A stretch of DNA of 33,116 nucleotides from Bacteroidota bacterium (lineage in GTDB: Bacteria > Bacteroidota > Bacteroidia > B-17B0 > Aurantibacillaceae): contig CANLAV010000013.1 of NCBI GenBank assembly GCA_947487905.1, positions 1 through 33,116 on the forward strand, written 5' to 3'. Below the pieces are notes generated by a model. That model was not told where the DNA came from. It did no database searches and was given only the letters and a program-made list of their open reading frames with translations. Below are positions 1 through 8,020 of this stretch, in pieces. Positions within the stretch are counted from its first letter, which is position 1. Each line of letters begins with the position of its first letter. Made by a program: the position numbers and the translations under genes.

Positions 1-2
1 AT

Positions 3-33
3 AAAAAAGCCTTGTAAGATTTACAAGGCTTTT
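3..33 (-). terminator. Terminator of tRNA-Asp (possibly bidirectional)
   Basis: A perfect 13-bp inverted repeat (5-17 with 21-33, core GCCTTGTAA/TTACAAGGC) has a 3-base loop and A/T tails on both sides. On the minus strand it lies just downstream of the tRNA-Asp 3' end and finishes in a T-run, as expected of an intrinsic terminator. The T-rich other flank means it could also stop plus-strand transcription entering from the left. Confidence 0.8.
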
Positions 34-46
34 CTTTGCATTTCTG

Positions 47-120
47 CGGTCCGGACGGGACTCGAACCCGCGACCTCCGCCGTGACAGGGCGGCATTCTA
101 ACCAACTGAACTACCGGACC
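47..120 (-). tRNA. tRNA-Asp (anticodon GTC)
   Basis: The minus strand folds into a full cloverleaf. The acceptor GGTCCGG pairs with CCGGACC, followed by discriminator G. The D stem is GTTC/GAAT, the anticodon stem CCGCC/GGCGG encloses anticodon GTC (plus-strand 84-86), and the T arm carries TTCGAGT. CCA is not encoded: the genomic sequence after the discriminator is CA, so CCA must be added enzymatically. A promoter lies upstream (148-178) and a terminator downstream (3-33), so this is a stand-alone transcription unit. Confidence 0.97.
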
Positions 121-147
121 AACACCATCTCTTTCGATTTGGGATTG

Positions 148-178
148 CAAATTTAATACATTTTTTGATATCAACAAA
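148..178 (-). promoter_or_regulatory. Bacteroidota-type promoter of tRNA-Asp
   Basis: On the minus strand, TTTG (plus-strand 175-178) is followed after exactly 19 bases by TAAATTTG (plus-strand 148-155). This is the known Bacteroidota housekeeping-sigma consensus, a -33 TTTG and a -7 TAnnTTTG. Transcription would start near 141, about 20 bases before the tRNA 5' end. The fMet tRNA promoter at 24012-24042 has the same geometry. Confidence 0.8.
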
Positions 179-326
179 ATATTTGAGTTAAAATTTTATT
201 TTTTAATTAATTACCTTGAAAATTAATAAAAAGCTCATATTTATTTAACACAATTAAACAATATGTCTATTTTTGCAGGCTAGTATCGTTTAAACATTAT
301 TTTATCTTTACTTTAAATACAACCTT

Positions 327-986
327 ATGAAAAAACTAAGTGCCATTATAACTCTATTTCTTTTCATTATTAATTTTGCTTTTGCTCAAGATCAAGACCC
401 GAAGGCAAAACCCATTTTAGATGATTTAAGTAAAACGACTAAAGCATACAAATCCATTGTATCTGAATATATTTTCACCATTACTAGTAAAGAAAAAAAG
501 CAACTAGAAAAACAAACTGGAAAAGTTCAAGTAAAAGGCAATAAATTTAAATTAGAGATTCCAGGAAATACAATCGTATGCGACGGCAAAACGATTTGGG
601 CACATAACAAAGATGCCTCCGAAGTAACAATAAAAAGTTTTGATGGAACTAATGAAGATCAATTAAATCCAACAAAGATTTTCACAATGTATGAAACTGG
701 ATTTAAATATAAATATGATAAAGAAGAAAAAGTTGGCGCAGTTATGTGTCATTTGATTACACTTTTCCCTTCGGTTAAACCAGAAAAAAAGAAATTTCAC
801 ACCGTTAAACTTTACATTGATAAAACAAAAAAACAAATGGTTAAAATGGTTATGCTCATGAAAGATGGTAGCATTCAGACTTATGACATAAAATCATTTA
901 AACCAAACGTGGCACTTGCTGATCCCATTTTTGTTTTTGACTTAAAACCATTTAAGGCAGATCAAATAACAGACGAAAGAGATTAA
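327..986 (+). CDS. LolA-like outer-membrane lipoprotein carrier
   Basis: This 219-residue protein has a Sec signal peptide (positively charged MKK start, hydrophobic stretch to about residue 18, cut after AFA-Q), so it is periplasmic. The rest resembles the Bacteroidota LolA-like fold: helix-rich start (DDLSKTTKAYKS), then alternating strands with the typical 'GKVQVKGNKFKLEIPGNTIV-CDGKTIW' pattern, which I read as the lipoprotein-binding half-barrel. LolA proteins carry lipoproteins from the inner-membrane Lol complex to the outer membrane. The stop is 5 bases before the aroE start, so the two are probably cotranscribed. The family assignment is good; a true lipoprotein shuttle role is inferred, since related folds (LolB, other LolA-like proteins) exist. 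Confidence 0.82.
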   Translation: MKKLSAIITLFLFIINFAFAQDQDPKAKPILDDLSKTTKAYKSIVSEYIFTITSKEKKQLEKQTGKVQVKGNKFKLEIPGNTIVCDGKTIWAHNKDASEVTIKSFDGTNEDQLNPTKIFTMYETGFKYKYDKEEKVGAVMCHLITLFPSVKPEKKKFHTVKLYIDKTKKQMVKMVMLMKDGSIQTYDIKSFKPNVALADPIFVFDLKPFKADQITDERD

Positions 987-991
987 GGGCC

Positions 992-1735
992 ATGAAATTC
1001 GGTCTCATTGGTCATTCCATTTCTCATTCATTTTCTAAAACGTATTTTGAAACTAAATTTTCAGCATTACAACTAAGTCATGCTACTTATCAAAATTTTG
1101 ACATTCACGATTTAGATACGCTTAAATCTATTATCGTTGATCATCATATCAGCGGATTAAATATTACAACGCCTTTCAAAGAAACAATTATTCCTTTGTT
1201 GGATGAAGTAGATGAAACAGCCAAACAAATTGGTGCTGTAAATTGCGTAAAGGTCATTTGGAAAAACAATGCACCATATTTAATCGGATATAATACCGAT
1301 TACTATGGCTTCGCTCAAAGCATCAAACCGTTTTTAGAACCCATTCATCAGCAAGCCTTAATATTAGGGACCGGTGGAGCCTCGAAAGCCATTGCATTCG
1401 CCTTAAAAAATATTGGCATCGATTATTACTTTGTGACTTCTAGTGAAAAAAAAGCATCAAATTATTTCAACTATGAAGACTTAAATAATCATGTATTAAA
1501 TGCTTTTAAATTAATAATTCAATGTACGCCCATTGGGATGTTTCCGCAAATCAATGATTGTGTTAACCTACCTTATGAATTTCTAACTGCAGAGCATCTA
1601 TTGGTGGACTTAATCTATAATCCTGAAGAGACCATCTTTCTAAAAAAAGGAAAAGAAAAAGGAAGTATGACTATGAATGGCTTAAACATGTTGAAACTTC
1701 AAGCAGATAAAGCTTGGCAAATTTGGAATACATAA
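992..1735 (+). CDS. aroE: Shikimate dehydrogenase
   Basis: AroE reduces 3-dehydroshikimate to shikimate with NADPH in the chorismate (aromatic amino acid) pathway, in the cytosol. Visible family marks are SHSFSK near residues 11-16 (shikimate binding), NITTPFKE at 57-64 with the catalytic Lys63, GAVNC at 81-85, NTD at 101-103 with the partner Asp103, the Rossmann loop GTGGAS at 126-131, and a C-terminal MNGLNMLKLQA segment supplying the substrate-contacting Gln. The length of 247 residues is usual for the short Bacteroidota enzymes. It follows the LolA-like gene by 5 bases and ends 2 bases from the convergent permease gene. Confidence 0.95.
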   Translation: MKFGLIGHSISHSFSKTYFETKFSALQLSHATYQNFDIHDLDTLKSIIVDHHISGLNITTPFKETIIPLLDEVDETAKQIGAVNCVKVIWKNNAPYLIGYNTDYYGFAQSIKPFLEPIHQQALILGTGGASKAIAFALKNIGIDYYFVTSSEKKASNYFNYEDLNNHVLNAFKLIIQCTPIGMFPQINDCVNLPYEFLTAEHLLVDLIYNPEETIFLKKGKEKGSMTMNGLNMLKLQADKAWQIWNT

Positions 1736-1737
1736 CA

Positions 1738-2124
1738 TTACTTCCAAAAAACCATTTTTATTCCTAGTAAGATTAGAATGATACCGAAGATTTGTTTAAT
1801 CGTTTTCTGATCTAAAGAAATAGCAAATTTACTACCGAAATAACTTCCAAAAACAAACGTGCTACAAATAATAAGGGCTGTTTTATAATCTACATATCCT
1901 TCTTTATGATAATTTAAAACACCCATTATTCCAATAGGCAATAAAAACATAAATAAGGTTGTGCCTTGTGCTTGATGCTGTGAAAAGCCCAAAAAATAAA
2001 CCAATACAGGTACAATAATAATACCACCGCCAATACCAACTAAACCGCTCAAAAAACCAGCAGCTAAGCCTAAGGTCAATAAAATTAATACAATTGATCC
2101 ATCCATATTTTTTTTAGTTTGCAT
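1738..2124 (-). CDS. Half-size TauE/SafE family membrane permease
   Basis: This 128-residue, very hydrophobic protein has about four membrane segments. The first carries the TauE/SafE signature GLVGIGGGIIIVPVL, and the next has the conserved QAQGTTLFMF stretch. Full-length TauE/SafE transporters (sulfite, sulfoacetate or related organic anions) are about 240-270 residues with two such repeats; this is a single repeat with an intact start and stop, so it would have to dimerise to form a full channel. Short versions are known in Bacteroidota, so I do not call it a pseudogene. It lies 22 bases downstream of the 2147-5452 gene on the same strand and is probably cotranscribed. The substrate is unknown. 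Confidence 0.82.
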   Translation of the reverse strand: MQTKKNMDGSIVLILLTLGLAAGFLSGLVGIGGGIIIVPVLVYFLGFSQHQAQGTTLFMFLLPIGIMGVLNYHKEGYVDYKTALIICSTFVFGSYFGSKFAISLDQKTIKQIFGIILILLGIKMVFWK

Positions 2125-2146
2125 CGTCTTGTTTTTATACGCTCAA

Positions 2147-5100
2147 TTAAAAATCTGTTGATAACGATAAATAAGTCATGCCTTTTTGTTTTGTTTTATC
2201 ATCAACCCCCCAAGCAAAATCTAAACGAATAAAATAACCAACTAAACGCGAACGTAAGCCAAAGCCATATCCGCCAACAATGGGTTCCTTTTGATTGTAT
2301 ATCGTTAAGGTAATTGGATTTCCGCCAAACACATTTTTATTCAAAACATTCTCATCACTGTAAGGATTTTTTCCATACCATGCCATACCAATATCAGCAA
2401 AACCAATGATTTGAAAATTATTAATAAAATCAGATTTGATGGGTGTATTTAGTAAGTATTTAAATATAGGACAGCGTAATTCACTATTGTAAACAACAAA
2501 ATTATTTCCATTGCGTGTATTTTGTTTGAAGCCTCTTAAATTAGTTGCCAACGTTTGGAATTGGTATTGGGTCGGATTCACAATATTAATAGTTTGATCA
2601 AATTTCGGATTCACCCAATTATCAACGCCTCCTAAATAATAAATTAATTTATCCGTTCCTAAAGACGTTGCGCCAGCAAGACGATTACACCAAATTAAAT
2701 CTCTATGTAATTTTTTATAATTTCGAAAATCAAAACCAAGTGTCACTAAATCGTGTTGCTCTGATTTAATTAATCTCCAATACTCTGCCCACATTTTGAA
2801 ACGTGTCCCGTTATATAAATTCAATCCACGTTTTCTTGAATTATCAAAAATGTATTCCAATTTTGCTCCACCGTAATTATCATAAGCATGAGGTTTTGCT
2901 AAACTCACATCACTTACTGATGCAAAAACTGTTCTGTCATTGCGAAATAATAATGAAAATTTAGTAGCAGACACTTCACTGAATGGTAACTTCCAAGTAT
3001 AGCGTGCATCATGAGTTTGTACTTTAGAAATGCCGGAAAAACCATTTACTTTTAAAAATGATTGGCGGTGCAATACAAGTTGTCGATCTATTTTATAAAT
3101 TCTATTTTCCCAACTTAACAAATATTCATTATCTAATGATCCCGCAATTCTAAATCCTGCAACGATTCGTTTATCTTCAAACAAATCACTTAATCCAACT
3201 TTAAACAAAGCGTTTAATCCAGGGTTTAAATAAATAGGACTACCGCCGCCTGTAAATCTTTGGTAATTAGTTGCAAGAAAGGAGTTGTCTAATTGGGAAA
3301 CAATTTGATCTGTTTTAAAACTGGTGTAATAATTTTGTTGGATAGGAAAACGAAGTTCCTCAGTAAATGCTTGCTTTTGATTTTTAGGGCTATTCTCTTT
3401 AATTAAAAAACCATTTTGTTTGAATTGTTTTACTGGTTCATTATTAATGATAGGCCCTGAATTATCCGTTTTTTTATCAGCACCGATGATATAATTATCA
3501 ATATCTACACCTTGATTGGTGGTTGGTTCAGGATCTGTTTTTTGAGGCGTATATAAATCTTCATTTCTAATGGGATTTACTATTTTTAATTTATCAGGAT
3601 CGGATAATGGTGATTTTGGTGTACCTCTAAACCAAGTATCAGACAATTTTTGTGAAAGTAAAACGCCTGAATTTATTAAATCACACACTGTCAATTTTTC
3701 TTGATTATTTTCAATGGTAATTTCAGCAAGCTTTGTAAATGAAGAATTAATATGATACTCTTCACAATTTTTCAGATTATTACTAATGGCTTTTGTCCTA
3801 TAAAAAAAACGGTAATGCTCAACCGTGTCAACAAAAGAAATTGCACTATCAATGACACCAACAAATCTATTGTAAATGCCATTAGAATCACTTAAAAACG
3901 AAACAACGCCATTAGCGTATTCTTGTGGCTTGATTTCATTGATATCGGGAGTATGAGTGATTCTATTTAAGTAAGTCGATTTGGTTTGAGTATTATAAAC
4001 AAACAAATCATTGTTTCTAGAAAATTTAAAGTTCAATTTAGCGTCTTCATTTCCTTTAATCGTATCATGCGATCTATTAGATTCAAATACAATGCCTTTT
4101 GAATTATTAATAAAAATAGGGTTGTTATCATCCCAAGCATCATTTGTAATTTGTTCTATGCCACCGGCATTTAATGAGAAAATAAAAACATCCGATTGAC
4201 CTTTCCCTTTTTTTACAGCACTCATCACTAAACGCTTACCATCATGAGAAAAAGCAAAACTATTTATTTTTTCAAATCCAGTAATTGGTCGTTTAAAATG
4301 TTCTTTTGTTTCCGTATCATAGGTATGAATTTTCAACGTGTTTTTATACTCATAAATCATAGCAATGACGGTATTATTAGGATGCCATGCAATTAATGGG
4401 TAACTATTATCATCCAATCTTTCAAGTTTTGGAAATAATTTTATGAGGCGTTTAGTCTTTTTTTCACCAATGGTATTCAACCAAACTTTATATTGACCTA
4501 ATTCGCTTGTTGCATGAATTATTTTTTGACCATCACCACTCACTTTTAATTGATAATAATGCCTTGATTTTTTTTGCTTTTGCAAAACAGAAATAAGTGG
4601 TGAATTTTTTCGAGCAGTATCTTTAAAATCAAAATACCGTTTAGATAATAAGGTTGAAAAATCGAACGTTAAATTTTCAATGGACGTGCCTAACACATAA
4701 ACAAAAGCGTTATTGGCATTCCGACTCACTTTAGTCATATACAATAAACTTGGGATAACAGCTTCGCCATAGGTGTCTGCCACATAATACCACATGGCGT
4801 GTCCAGCCAATACTGCTTCTTTTCCTGTTAATTTATTAAACTTATAAAAACGATCATTTAAAACAGCATCCATGACACTATTATCTATGCTAGTGTTCCA
4901 TCCTTCAGAGATATAGGCGATTAAACCATTTTTAAACCAATCTGGTAATACTAATAAGGTTGAATTCCGCACTACATCACGTGTTCGCCCACCATACATC
5001 ATTTTATCAATAATTAATTCAGCTAAGGCCGCTCTAATCTGTTTATCTAAATCATAATGCGAGCCTGTGAAATATAAAAATATTTTATCTCCAATAATAC

Positions 5101-5452
5101 GTGTTACACCTCCTATGTTTCCATTTTCCTCGGTTGCTAATCCAATATTAGATTGTTTAAAATCATTTTGATTATTATAGACTATGACATCTAATTTGTC
5201 TTCTAACTGAAAATCGAGGCGTTTCTCAATAACAGGTAATTGTCTGTTGACAGATGTTGCAGCATAACGTGCAATTTCTTGTCCACCTTCGTATAAATAA
5301 ACTCTAAATCGTTCGAAATCAAAATACGTCCAATCAAAGGTTTGGTACTGCATGCGATTTTTTCCAAAATCAAGTTGCGAGCCATAATAAAATTGCGAAA
5401 AAAGTACTTTTGTAAAAAAGACACATAAAATTATAACAAGATTTTTTTTCAC
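2147..5452 (-). CDS. Large outer-membrane protein: pseudo-peptidase MA-like, TolB-type propeller, C-terminal beta-barrel
   Basis: I place the start at GTG 5452 (1101 residues). It puts a signal peptide (VKKNLVIILCVFFTKVLFSQ) at the N-terminus and avoids the 39-base overlap with the divergent hydrolase gene that the first ATG (5542) would cause. Three parts can be seen. Residues about 20-270 resemble the peptidase MA/gluzincin layout, but the HExxH position reads AELIID (144-149) and the downstream EGL position reads NGL in DWFKNGL, so it is probably not a protease. Residues about 310-560 hold TolB/PD40-type propeller blades (QITNDAWDDNNPIF, VFESNRS). The region from about 720 is rich in amphipathic strands, with a BamA/TamA-like end (GFGLRSRLVGYFIRLDFAWG) and terminal Phe typical of outer-membrane barrels. 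The function is unknown. Confidence 0.72.
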   Translation of the reverse strand: MKKNLVIILCVFFTKVLFSQFYYGSQLDFGKNRMQYQTFDWTYFDFERFRVYLYEGGQEIARYAATSVNRQLPVIEKRLDFQLEDKLDVIVYNNQNDFKQSNIGLATEENGNIGGVTRIIGDKIFLYFTGSHYDLDKQIRAALAELIIDKMMYGGRTRDVVRNSTLLVLPDWFKNGLIAYISEGWNTSIDNSVMDAVLNDRFYKFNKLTGKEAVLAGHAMWYYVADTYGEAVIPSLLYMTKVSRNANNAFVYVLGTSIENLTFDFSTLLSKRYFDFKDTARKNSPLISVLQKQKKSRHYYQLKVSGDGQKIIHATSELGQYKVWLNTIGEKKTKRLIKLFPKLERLDDNSYPLIAWHPNNTVIAMIYEYKNTLKIHTYDTETKEHFKRPITGFEKINSFAFSHDGKRLVMSAVKKGKGQSDVFIFSLNAGGIEQITNDAWDDNNPIFINNSKGIVFESNRSHDTIKGNEDAKLNFKFSRNNDLFVYNTQTKSTYLNRITHTPDINEIKPQEYANGVVSFLSDSNGIYNRFVGVIDSAISFVDTVEHYRFFYRTKAISNNLKNCEEYHINSSFTKLAEITIENNQEKLTVCDLINSGVLLSQKLSDTWFRGTPKSPLSDPDKLKIVNPIRNEDLYTPQKTDPEPTTNQGVDIDNYIIGADKKTDNSGPIINNEPVKQFKQNGFLIKENSPKNQKQAFTEELRFPIQQNYYTSFKTDQIVSQLDNSFLATNYQRFTGGGSPIYLNPGLNALFKVGLSDLFEDKRIVAGFRIAGSLDNEYLLSWENRIYKIDRQLVLHRQSFLKVNGFSGISKVQTHDARYTWKLPFSEVSATKFSLLFRNDRTVFASVSDVSLAKPHAYDNYGGAKLEYIFDNSRKRGLNLYNGTRFKMWAEYWRLIKSEQHDLVTLGFDFRNYKKLHRDLIWCNRLAGATSLGTDKLIYYLGGVDNWVNPKFDQTINIVNPTQYQFQTLATNLRGFKQNTRNGNNFVVYNSELRCPIFKYLLNTPIKSDFINNFQIIGFADIGMAWYGKNPYSDENVLNKNVFGGNPITLTIYNQKEPIVGGYGFGLRSRLVGYFIRLDFAWGVDDKTKQKGMTYLSLSTDF

Positions 5453-5503
5453 AGGAAATTTGATAATAAGCCCTAAATTTAGCAAATAAAATTTAAAAAA
5501 ACT

Positions 5504-6142
5504 ATGATAACAATTTGCAGTTTTGTATTCGGTCCATTTCAAGAAAACACCTATGTATTATACGATGAAACAAAGGAATGTGTGATAATAGACCCGGGAA
5601 ATAATACAGCAAGTGAGGATAAAAAAATGAGCGATTTTATATCTGAAAACAACTTAATTGTCAAGCGATTAATTTTAACACATGGGCACATTGATCATAT
5701 CAATGGAAATAAATATGTATTTGATACATATGGTCATTTACCAGAAGTTCATCAAAGTGATGTGTATTTTATTGAAAAACATTTGTCAAGTTCAACGATG
5801 TATGGCTTACCGGCACAACAAAGTCCAATGCCCGAAACGTATTTAAAAGAAGGTGATGTGATTGAATTTGGTAATTCGAAACTACAAACTATACACACTC
5901 CTGGCCATTCTCCTGGAAGTATTACGTTCTATCATGTAGAAGAAAAATTTATGATTGCAGGTGATGTTTTATTTTATGGCAGCATTGGTAGAACAGATTT
6001 ACCGATGGGCAATATGGATGATCTCATTTCATCAATCAAAAACAAACTATTTAACTTAGGCGATGATATGAAAGTGTATAATGGACACGGGCAATCAACC
6101 ACAATTGGATTTGAAAAATTACATAATCCTTTTCTAATTTAA
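5504..6142 (+). CDS. Metallo-beta-lactamase-fold hydrolase, glyoxalase II-like
   Basis: This 212-residue cytosolic protein of the glyoxalase II/YcbL-like branch carries the complete dinuclear metal site: THGHIDH (His60, His62, Asp64, His65), the HTPGHSPGS histidine, the AGDVLFYGSIGRTDLP aspartate, and the final NGHGQST histidine. Close relatives hydrolyse thioesters such as S-lactoylglutathione-type substrates, but the short length, without the glyoxalase II C-terminal substrate domain, leaves the true substrate open. It is divergent from the propeller/barrel gene across about 50 bases and ends 4 bases from the convergent heptose-kinase gene. Confidence 0.9.
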   Translation: MITICSFVFGPFQENTYVLYDETKECVIIDPGNNTASEDKKMSDFISENNLIVKRLILTHGHIDHINGNKYVFDTYGHLPEVHQSDVYFIEKHLSSSTMYGLPAQQSPMPETYLKEGDVIEFGNSKLQTIHTPGHSPGSITFYHVEEKFMIAGDVLFYGSIGRTDLPMGNMDDLISSIKNKLFNLGDDMKVYNGHGQSTTIGFEKLHNPFLI

Positions 6143-6146
6143 TAAA

Positions 6147-7172
6147 CTACAAACTGGTCCACGTTGTAAGACCTTGTTGAGTGAATTTAAAAGATTGTAC
6201 ATTGCCTCCAAGATTTTCTATGGCTTTGGCTACTTTAATTTTTGTAACAGCAGGGCAATAAAAAAACATAAATCCACCACCACCAGCGCCAGATATTTTA
6301 CCGCCTGATGCCCCATTTTTTAAAGCCGTTTCATAAACGGTATCTATTAATGTGTTACTGATGGAATGAGCAATTTGTTTTTTGTTTGTCCAACCAAAAT
6401 GTAAAATTTCTCCAATATTTTTTAATTCGCCACGCAATAAACTATCTTTCATTTGATGAGCTTGCTCTTTTAAATGATGCGTAGCCTCAACCGATTTTTC
6501 ATTATTATCTTTTACATTTTTCACTTGCTCGTTAATGATGGTAGCTGAAAGCCTTTGTGTAGCAGTAAAATAAAGTAATAAATTAAATTCTAATTCGTAC
6601 AACACTTCATCTTTTAATTGCAATGGATTTACAATGACTTTATCATTTGCTAAAAACTCCATAAAATTAATACCACCAAAAGTTGCCGCGTATTGATCTT
6701 GTTTACCGCCACTCATGTTTAAATCTTTTCGTTCGATTTCATAAGCTAAATGTGCAATATCATATTTACCTAAAGGTAATTTAAACCATTCTACAAAAGC
6801 ACCAATTAATGAAACAACGATGGTTGAAGATGTTCCTAGGCCTGAACCTTGGGGCGCTTCGATATAGGATGTTAATCGAAATGAAAGAGCTGGCAAATTA
6901 AATTGTTTTACGATACGATTGTATACACCAATAAATAATTCAAATCCTTCAACTAAGGCTAGTTCTTTTTCTGAATTCAGAGTTATGCATTTACCAGTGC
7001 CATCAATACAAAATTCAATGGTATTATTCGTTAATGGCTCTAAACTCGCGTAAGCGTATAAATCAATGGTTGCATTTAAAATAGCGCCTCCAAAAATATC
7101 ACTATAAGGAGAAACATCTGTTCCGCCACCTGCTAAACCAATCCTTAATGGAGCTTTACTTCTAATTATCAT
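6147..7172 (-). CDS. hddA: GHMP-family sugar kinase, D-glycero-D-manno-heptose 7-phosphate kinase-like
   Basis: This 341-residue GHMP kinase has all expected motifs: the N-terminal APLRIGLAGGGTDVSPY (residues 7-23), the ATP loop PQGSGLGTSS (107-116), the GGKQDQYAATFGGINF segment typical of the HddA branch, and the C-terminal glycine-rich GASGGKISGAGGGG loop. HddA phosphorylates D-glycero-alpha-D-manno-heptose 7-phosphate at C1 on the way to GDP-heptose, used in S-layer or surface glycans. No gmhA, gmhB or hddC gene lies in the window, so the exact sugar is inferred from family resemblance; fucokinase-like or other GHMP sugar kinases are alternatives. It is the last gene of the minus-strand run from 11219, 25 bases after the methyltransferase. 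Confidence 0.83.
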   Translation of the reverse strand: MIIRSKAPLRIGLAGGGTDVSPYSDIFGGAILNATIDLYAYASLEPLTNNTIEFCIDGTGKCITLNSEKELALVEGFELFIGVYNRIVKQFNLPALSFRLTSYIEAPQGSGLGTSSTIVVSLIGAFVEWFKLPLGKYDIAHLAYEIERKDLNMSGGKQDQYAATFGGINFMEFLANDKVIVNPLQLKDEVLYELEFNLLLYFTATQRLSATIINEQVKNVKDNNEKSVEATHHLKEQAHQMKDSLLRGELKNIGEILHFGWTNKKQIAHSISNTLIDTVYETALKNGASGGKISGAGGGGFMFFYCPAVTKIKVAKAIENLGGNVQSFKFTQQGLTTWTSL

Positions 7173-7197
7173 GTTATAAATCGTTAAATCTCAGTTG

Positions 7198-7998
7198 TTA
7201 TTTTTTAATTGCAACAAGTGCATACACCATTGGTATTTTTTTATCAATGTGTTTTATGCGGTATTTCTTAGGTTCAATTTCAATGGTATTTTCAAAACAA
7301 TTATAAGGAGAATAATCGTATTCTTCCAACGCATTTAAAACTAATCCTTGTTTTAATAAGGCGTTGACAACTTCTGACATGGAGTGATTCCAATTGACAG
7401 AAGTCTGAACAATCGGAGCGGATTTGTCAGCATAAGTTCCGTTTACAGTTTCTACGTAGGCACCGGAATTAAAATAATCATACCCCACTTTTTCAAAGGC
7501 ATCATCAAACATCCAAACAACAGGATGAAATTCAACAAATACAAACTGCCCATGTGGTTTTAAAAATCGAGAAACTATATCGGCCCATTTATCCATATCT
7601 GGCAACCAAGAAATGGTTCCATAACTTGTGAAAACGATATCAAACTGTTCATGTAAATAATTTGGTAAATCATAAATGTTACAACACATAAATGTGGCTT
7701 GGCTGTTAATTTGTTTTGAAATTTCATTTGCTTTTTCAATGGCCTTTTCTGATAAATCAATTCCAACAACACTAGCTCCTAATCGTTCCAAAGACATCGT
7801 ATCTTGCCCAAAATGGCATTGCAGATGCAAAACACGTTTACCCTTAATATCACCTAGTAATTTAAGTTCAATGTCATTCAATGATATTTGACCACTTAAA
7901 AATCCAGGCATATCATAAAAATCTGACTTGATATGCACGTCCGTTTTTTTATTCCATGTTTCTTTATTTATCTCAATATAATTATGTTCAGACTTCAT
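7198..7998 (-). CDS. Class I SAM-dependent methyltransferase
   Basis: This 266-residue protein has a Rossmann-type SAM-binding core. Motif I is VLHLQCHFGQ (57-66), here with Cys-His in place of the common GxGxG, a variant often seen in this branch. The acidic residue of motif II is Asp81 in VVGIDLS, and post-I/motif IV features follow (FDIVFTSYGTISWL, then FLKPHGQFVFVEFHPV). The substrate is unknown; relatives include small-molecule methyltransferases. It sits between the T9SS Plug gene (22 bases upstream) and the heptose kinase (25 bases downstream), which suggests cotranscription but does not define the substrate. Confidence 0.85.
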   Translation of the reverse strand: MKSEHNYIEINKETWNKKTDVHIKSDFYDMPGFLSGQISLNDIELKLLGDIKGKRVLHLQCHFGQDTMSLERLGASVVGIDLSEKAIEKANEISKQINSQATFMCCNIYDLPNYLHEQFDIVFTSYGTISWLPDMDKWADIVSRFLKPHGQFVFVEFHPVVWMFDDAFEKVGYDYFNSGAYVETVNGTYADKSAPIVQTSVNWNHSMSEVVNALLKQGLVLNALEEYDYSPYNCFENTIEIEPKKYRIKHIDKKIPMVYALVAIKK

Positions 7999-8020
7999 GA
8001 TTTGTAAAAATAGGTTGGTT

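Noticed and set aside
5453-5542. ATG start at 5542 for the large outer-membrane protein
   Set aside because: It would add 30 residues before a clear signal peptide and overlap the divergent hydrolase gene by 39 bases; GTG 5452 fits better.
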